NCBI GenBank assembly: GCA_022842745.1
Contig: JALHPA010000102.1
Coordinates: forward strand, 1 to 7,723
Length of the DNA: 7,723 nt
DNA from: Pirellulales bacterium
GTDB lineage: Bacteria; Planctomycetota; Planctomycetia; Pirellulales; JALHPA01
Reading direction: 5' to 3'
Below the pieces are notes generated by a model that was not told the DNA's origin, did no database searches, and saw only the letters and a list, made by a program, of their open reading frames with translations. Position 1 is the stretch's first letter. The number at the start of each line of letters is the position of its first letter. Shown piece by piece: positions 6,240 to 7,723 of this stretch. The translations under genes and the position numbers were made by a program.

Positions 6240-6875
6240 TCAATCAGTGCGAAATCCGTGGCCAAAGTCTCCGATTCCATCTGATAATTTTTTTGGGAAT
6301 CCTCCAGAATCGAGCGCGTCGTTCGAAGCGATCTCCAAGCGCAGCCAGCTCTTGGCATAGGCCCAATCGGCGCTAGCCGTTGAGGGCGCCACGTCCAGTG
6401 CCTGGGCTGCTTGCTCGATGGTCAGTCCTGCAAAATAGCGCAGCTTGACAAGTTCCGCCTTGCGCGGGCTGTGACGTTCCAACTTCTGAAGCGCCTCGTC
6501 CAAGGCTAACAGGTCGAGGGGATCGTTCCGGGATTCGTCGGCGAAGTTGGCTAGCTCTTTTCTCGCCAAAGCGGCGCCTGCCTTGAGCGTTCGCTTGTGC
6601 CGGGCCTGTTCAATCAGAATCCGCCGCATCGCTTCGGCGGCCGCGGCAAAGAAATGTCCGCGGCTGTTCCAGTGCTGAACCTTCTCGACATCGACGAGCC
6701 GGATATAGGCGTCATGCACAAGCGCCGTGGCCTGTAGCGTCTGTCCAGGCTTCTCTTGCGCCAATCTTGCGGCGGCTAACTTCCGCAATTCATCGTAAAC
6801 CAACGGCAAGAGTTGCTCCGTCGCCGACGGATCGCCGGATTCGATTTTCGACAGGATGCGAGTGACGTCGGACAT
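6240..6875 (-). CDS. ECF-type RNA polymerase sigma factor, planctomycete kinase-associated type
   Basis: This 211-residue protein has sigma region 2 at about 15-95 (LLPLVYDELRKLAAARL, TLQATALVHDAYIRLVD, WNSRGHFFAAAAEAMRRIL) and region 4 at about 120-182 (LLALDEALQKLE, ELVKLRYFAGLTIEQAAQAL, VAPSTASADWAYAKSWLRLE). This pattern is the ECF subfamily described by TIGR02999, common in planctomycetes and acidobacteria and often next to Ser/Thr kinases. It would direct RNA polymerase to a target regulon; no anti-sigma gene is visible, so control through the downstream kinase is plausible (inference). After WLRLEI about 30 residues follow with no family resemblance, which is longer than usual. That tail contains an A7 run (6288-6294 on the plus strand as T7). 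The start at 6875 has no clear Shine-Dalgarno, but the family homology begins directly after it. Confidence 0.93.
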   Translation of the reverse strand: MSDVTRILSKIESGDPSATEQLLPLVYDELRKLAAARLAQEKPGQTLQATALVHDAYIRLVDVEKVQHWNSRGHFFAAAAEAMRRILIEQARHKRTLKAGAALARKELANFADESRNDPLDLLALDEALQKLERHSPRKAELVKLRYFAGLTIEQAAQALDVAPSTASADWAYAKSWLRLEIASNDALDSGGFPKKLSDGIGDFGHGFRTD

Positions 6876-6908
6876 AAACTGTGGCTCAAGTACCCGTGAT
6901 TTTCGCCC

Positions 6909-7145
6909 TTACAAACCATCTTTACATTCTAAACGGCTCACAAATCCAAGGGTTGGTCGATTCACCGCCGCGTTCTGGGGCCAGGGACTGTGCGGGTGCT
7001 GGGCGGCGAAGGCGTCGTAGTCGGCGGCTTGATGCGCGCGAACCGTGCCGTAGGCCCCCCAGCAGCCCGGCGAAGAGAGCAGATAACGGTGCGTCGGACC
7101 GTCGATGTCGGGGAATCGACCTCCGCAGACAGGGCAGGGTGTCAT
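6909..7145 (-). CDS. Short DUF5946-like zinc-binding-type protein, probably truncated
   Basis: This is a 78-residue frame whose first half matches the DUF5946 family: CPVCGGRFPDIDGPTHRY (C4, C7, H19), then SSPGCWGAYG with C28. A conserved block near the family's middle, 'HRLTVDAYAAQHPG', is recognisable as ADYDAFAAQHPHSPWP. Between the two, about a dozen residues usually present after 'YGEVLA' are missing, and after AQHPHSPWPQ the usual C-terminal half is replaced by an unrelated tail (NRPTLGFVSRLECKDGL). From memory, full members have roughly 150 residues, so this is about half length. It may be a degenerate paralogue or a real short variant; the Cys and His residues are kept. It ends 33 nt before the sigma gene, on the same strand. 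The function of the family is unknown to me. The ATG at 7145 fits the family start. Confidence 0.6.
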   Translation of the reverse strand: MTPCPVCGGRFPDIDGPTHRYLLSSPGCWGAYGTVRAHQAADYDAFAAQHPHSPWPQNAAVNRPTLGFVSRLECKDGL

Positions 7146-7379
7146 GGCGCAACGACCTCGGGGGGCAAAGTGAGGATTGGCAATCGGAGCAGGTACGGAG
7201 TTTAACGAGGGGTGTACCGGGTATGGAGTGCGGATCGGAGGGTTGATCGGGTAAATCTTGAAAGGACATTTGTTGCAGGGGTCGGGGAGAGGCGGTCCAA
7301 TAAAGGGGTGGCGCGCGCAATCGGCGCTGGCGACCTTGGCGGCGGACCCCGATCCAGCAGACTGTTTTCGGAGGGTGCG

Positions 7380-7723
7380 ATGCGACGAAGCATTTTTTTG
7401 GCGGCGATGTGGGTTGGGCTATTGGCGATTGGTCCGGTCGTGGCCGAGAGGTTTCCGGCGACTGGACGCGGTTTCGGTCGGACGAGTAAAGGCGACTTAC
7501 TGCGCATGCGCAGCGTGTATAAGGAATTGGGGCTGACGGACGAGCAGATTCTGAAGGTGCGAAGGATCGCGGAGGCGGAAAAATCGATGGATGAGGATCT
7601 GACGTTTCTCATCAAGACGGTATGGCCGGAGGAGCGGGAGGCGAAGGCCGCGGAGGTACACAAGAGGATGGAGAAATATCGAGAGGAAGTGGAGGTAAAG
7701 CTCAAGGAGGTGTTGACACCAGA
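7380..7723 (+). CDS. Exported Spy/CpxP-like helical protein (N-terminal part)
   Basis: This is the only plus-strand gene and it runs off the right edge (114 codons seen). It starts with a typical signal peptide (MRRSIFLAAMWVGLLAIGPV, then VAERFPA), so the product should be periplasmic or secreted. The mature part contains LLRMRSVYKELGLTDEQILK, then VRRIAEAEKSMDED and a long helical stretch with WPEEREAKAAEVHKRM and YREEVEVKLKEVLTP. The 'LGLTDEQ' motif followed by Lys/Glu-rich helices, and the repeated 'EVLTP' ending near a likely second motif, resemble the Spy/CpxP (LTXXQ) group of envelope chaperone-like proteins, which has many relatives in planctomycetes. The ATG at 7380 follows GGAGGG (7370-7375) by 4 nt. 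Its promoter must lie in the 234-nt divergent spacer 7146-7379, where I see no convincing -35/-10 pair. An exact family assignment needs the missing C-terminus. Confidence 0.75.
   Translation, partial: MRRSIFLAAMWVGLLAIGPVVAERFPATGRGFGRTSKGDLLRMRSVYKELGLTDEQILKVRRIAEAEKSMDEDLTFLIKTVWPEEREAKAAEVHKRMEKYREEVEVKLKEVLTP

Noticed and set aside
6919..6949. Possible sigma-70-like promoter for the sigma gene (TTGGAT at 6944-6949 and TAAAGA at 6919-6924, or TAGAAT at 6926-6931, minus strand)
   Set aside because: The spacings are 19 and 12 nt and the matches are partial; the AT-rich patch is suggestive but a promoter cannot be supported.
7202..7705. Minus-strand open frame (167 codons) at the right end
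   Set aside because: It is antisense to the exported protein that starts at 7380, which has a signal peptide, an LGLTDEQ motif and a ribosome binding site; the minus frame is Ser/Arg-rich and featureless.

Overview
The window looks like chromosomal DNA from a planctomycete (Planctomycetota). The main reason is the gene pair in the middle: an ECF sigma factor followed by a Ser/Thr kinase with one membrane helix and a long C-terminal TPR region, an arrangement common in that phylum. Fairly high GC, widely spaced genes, a lipobox thioredoxin and a secreted 'LGLTDEQ' protein fit the same assignment. No rRNA, tRNA, CRISPR array or transposase was seen. Every gene up to about 7145 reads on the minus strand; only the last, cut gene reads on the plus strand.

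Layout from left to right. 1-254 (minus): N-terminus of a type VI secretion baseplate protein, TssK, cut by the window edge. 255-633: no intact gene; it holds one copy of a 152-nt direct repeat (405-556) and the relic tail of a gene. 634-1340 (minus): a two-gene cassette of a small unknown protein (about 94 aa) and an HNH endonuclease, 8 nt apart. 1418-1569: the second repeat copy, which is the 3' end and downstream region of an unrecognised, probably exported planctomycete protein (1528-2520, minus). 2521-2698: nothing supportable. 2699-3292 (minus): thioredoxin-fold lipoprotein with a WCPWC site. 3293-3526: spacer with one weak inverted repeat. 3527-6208 and 6240-6875 (minus): kinase and ECF sigma factor, probably one operon with the sigma gene first. 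6909-7145 (minus): a short DUF5946-like protein that looks truncated. 7146-7379: divergent spacer. 7380-7723 (plus): start of an exported Spy/CpxP-like protein, cut by the window end.

How the genes may work together. The sigma factor and kinase probably form a signalling unit, the kinase sensing or scaffolding through its TPR region and acting on the sigma factor or its partners; this is inferred from pairing. The HNH endonuclease and its small partner are probably co-expressed. This cassette sits exactly between two direct repeats, one of which ends the eroded copy of the neighbouring gene, so it may have been inserted, or kept, during a local duplication. That is the most unusual structure in the window. 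I do not see evidence strong enough to name a new defence or secretion system.
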